Below, piece by piece: positions 5,503 to 6,050 of a stretch of 6,050 bases of DNA. The notes under the pieces were generated by a model that was not told where the DNA came from, searched no databases, and saw only the letters and a program-made list of their open reading frames with translations. The DNA is from an uncultured Clostridia bacterium (GTDB lineage: Bacteria; Bacillota; Clostridia; Christensenellales; UBA1242). The stretch spans positions 1-6,050 of the forward strand of contig CALDPW010000113.1 in NCBI GenBank assembly GCA_937911885.1. The letters run 5' to 3'. Within the stretch, counting starts at the first letter, position 1. Each line of letters opens with the position of its first letter. The translations under genes were made by a program, and so were the position numbers.

Positions 5503-5692
5503 TTTTATGACATATAAATTAAAATATAAAGGGAGAATTAGAAAATATTATAGAGTAACACCAAAAGGAGAAAAGAAACACTTAACATTAAGTGAAGAGA
5601 GTGAGTTTGGACCCAATTACAAAGATTTTATAAATGCGTTAATCCGTTTGGAGTATGAAGCACCTGACGTTTCTTATAAGATTTCAGATGTA
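5503..5692 (+). other. Unplaced tract with an open frame; origin unknown
   Basis: This stretch continues neither the exporter gene on its left nor the KduI-like gene on its right. The best reading frame is on the plus strand from an ATG at 5507, without a ribosome binding site. It stays in frame leftward into the antisense of the exporter gene, so the true start is uncertain. It contains KGRIRKYYRVTPKG, which resembles the wing of PadR-type winged-helix regulators, and then FINALIRLEYEAPDVSYKI, which I do not recognise. Hand-counted G+C rises across it, from 25% (5521-5580) to 32% and then 42%, so it may be more than one piece. A PadR assignment is only a guess. Confidence 0.3.
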
Positions 5693-5892
5693 ACGCCCAG
5701 ATCCCAGCAAAGTCGGGAGAGGACGTATTTGTCGCGGATGTCCTTCGCCATGAGGAATGCTTCGCGCAGACGCTCCGTGTCGTAGTGCTTCACATCTTGC
5801 GGATGGCAGGCTGTCTGTACGGTGTAGTTCACCTGAGCGTTAGCTGACAACACAGCCACACTCATCATTAACATTGCAGTTATCTTTTTCAT
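5674..5892 (-). pseudogene. kduI: KduI-like isomerase N-terminus with signal peptide, joined to a foreign tail
   Basis: A 72-residue open frame. Residues 1-19 form a signal peptide (Lys-Lys, hydrophobic core, ANA cleavage site before Gln20). Residues 29-48 (CHPQDVKHYDTERLREAFLM) match the start of KduI, the 5-keto-4-deoxyuronate isomerase of pectin and glycosaminoglycan uronate breakdown. Family members continue with an (E/K)K...INLTY(T/S)HYDR stretch and run to about 280 residues. Here residue 49 onward reads AKDIRDKYVLSRLCWDLGV and soon stops, so most of the enzyme, including its metal site, is missing. The tail has coding character but I cannot assign it; it faintly recalls C-terminal helices of glycerol-1-phosphate dehydrogenases. 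There is no Shine-Dalgarno, and the ANAQ signal end and G+C near 53% suggest Bacteroidales. KduI is normally cytoplasmic, so a secreted form is unusual. Confidence 0.6.
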
Positions 5893-5916
5893 TGTGTCGG
5901 TAAATTTTGAGAGTTA

Positions 5917-6050
5917 TTATTTGTTCATTGCATTCTTCTGATATCTGATGATGGCACGTCTGTTAAGAAGGGCCAGGCCCATTGTTACAAGCACAAGAAC
6001 TCCTGCTCCGATCCACTTGAATGAATAAGTCATGTGGAATATTATCCAAG
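5917..6050 (-). CDS. C-terminal end of a small or larger membrane protein, 5' part outside window
   Basis: The frame is open from the right edge to a double TAA stop at 5919-5914. If it starts at the ATG at 6033 it gives 38 residues: MTYSFKW, a hydrophobic helix of about 20 residues (WIGAGVLVLVTMGLALL), then a basic tail NRRAIIRYQKNAMNK. No stop occurs before the window edge, so it is more likely the end of a longer protein anchored by its last helix. It ends 24 bases before the KduI-like gene on the same strand, which suggests one operon in the source genome, perhaps for uronate use. I do not recognise the family. Confidence 0.45.
   Translation of the reverse strand, partial: WIIFHMTYSFKWIGAGVLVLVTMGLALLNRRAIIRYQKNAMNK

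Noticed and set aside
5387..5506. Left part of a plus-strand open frame running to 5785
   Set aside because: Antisense to the exporter Q-loop region. Only the part after about 5507 might be genuine coding sequence. After about 5692 the frame is antisense to the KduI-like piece.
5495..5760. Insertion sequence or phage attachment site at the composition change
   Set aside because: I found no terminal inverted repeats, target duplication, transposase or integrase motif, so a chimeric join is the simpler reading.
1..6050. CRISPR array, toxin-antitoxin pair or defence island
   Set aside because: No spaced direct repeats and no small overlapping gene pairs of that kind; the genes present are housekeeping or metabolic types.

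Overview
The window is a mosaic. Bases 1 to about 5500 are one AT-rich stretch (about one third G+C on the lines I counted by hand) with every gene on the minus strand. Strong AGGAGG-type ribosome binding sites, a TTG start, U-tract hairpin terminators, a LysM/GH18 spore-type hydrolase and an MdlB-like ABC exporter point to an uncultured low-GC Firmicute (Clostridia or a related gut lineage). The last ~350 bases look different: about 53% G+C by hand count, no Shine-Dalgarno sequence, and an ANAQ-type signal peptide followed by a KduI-like sequence. That suggests Bacteroidales. A short unplaceable tract lies between the two parts.

Layout in transcription order (right to left). From 5502 to 4939 lies the C-terminal half of an ABC exporter ATPase, cut just upstream of where its Walker A should be, and closed by a terminator. 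A galE-type epimerase follows (4866-3868) with its own extended -10. Next is a tRNA-Ala(UGC)/tRNA-Ile(GAU) transcript with a near-consensus promoter, a long hairpin starting at the predicted transcript 5' end, and a terminator. Then come a flavodoxin-rubredoxin fusion protein (3412-2759) with a terminator, a two-gene aconitase X operon (large subunit 2654-1380, small subunit 1378-935) with a terminator, and a LysM-LysM-GH18 hydrolase (832 to beyond base 1).

The Firmicute genes are mostly independent units placed head to tail. Two terminators end 2-4 bases before the next -35 box. Only the two AcnX subunits clearly work together, as one Fe-S dehydratase. I see no metabolic link among the other genes.

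The right end looks like an assembly or amplification chimera rather than a new system: an exporter ATPase truncated before Walker A, an unrecognised plus-strand fragment, a short unidentified coding tail, and KduI broken after residue 48. The more biological points of interest are the tRNA leader hairpin, the aconitase X pair without proline-catabolic neighbours, the flavodoxin-rubredoxin fusion, and a GalE with an altered RYFNP motif.
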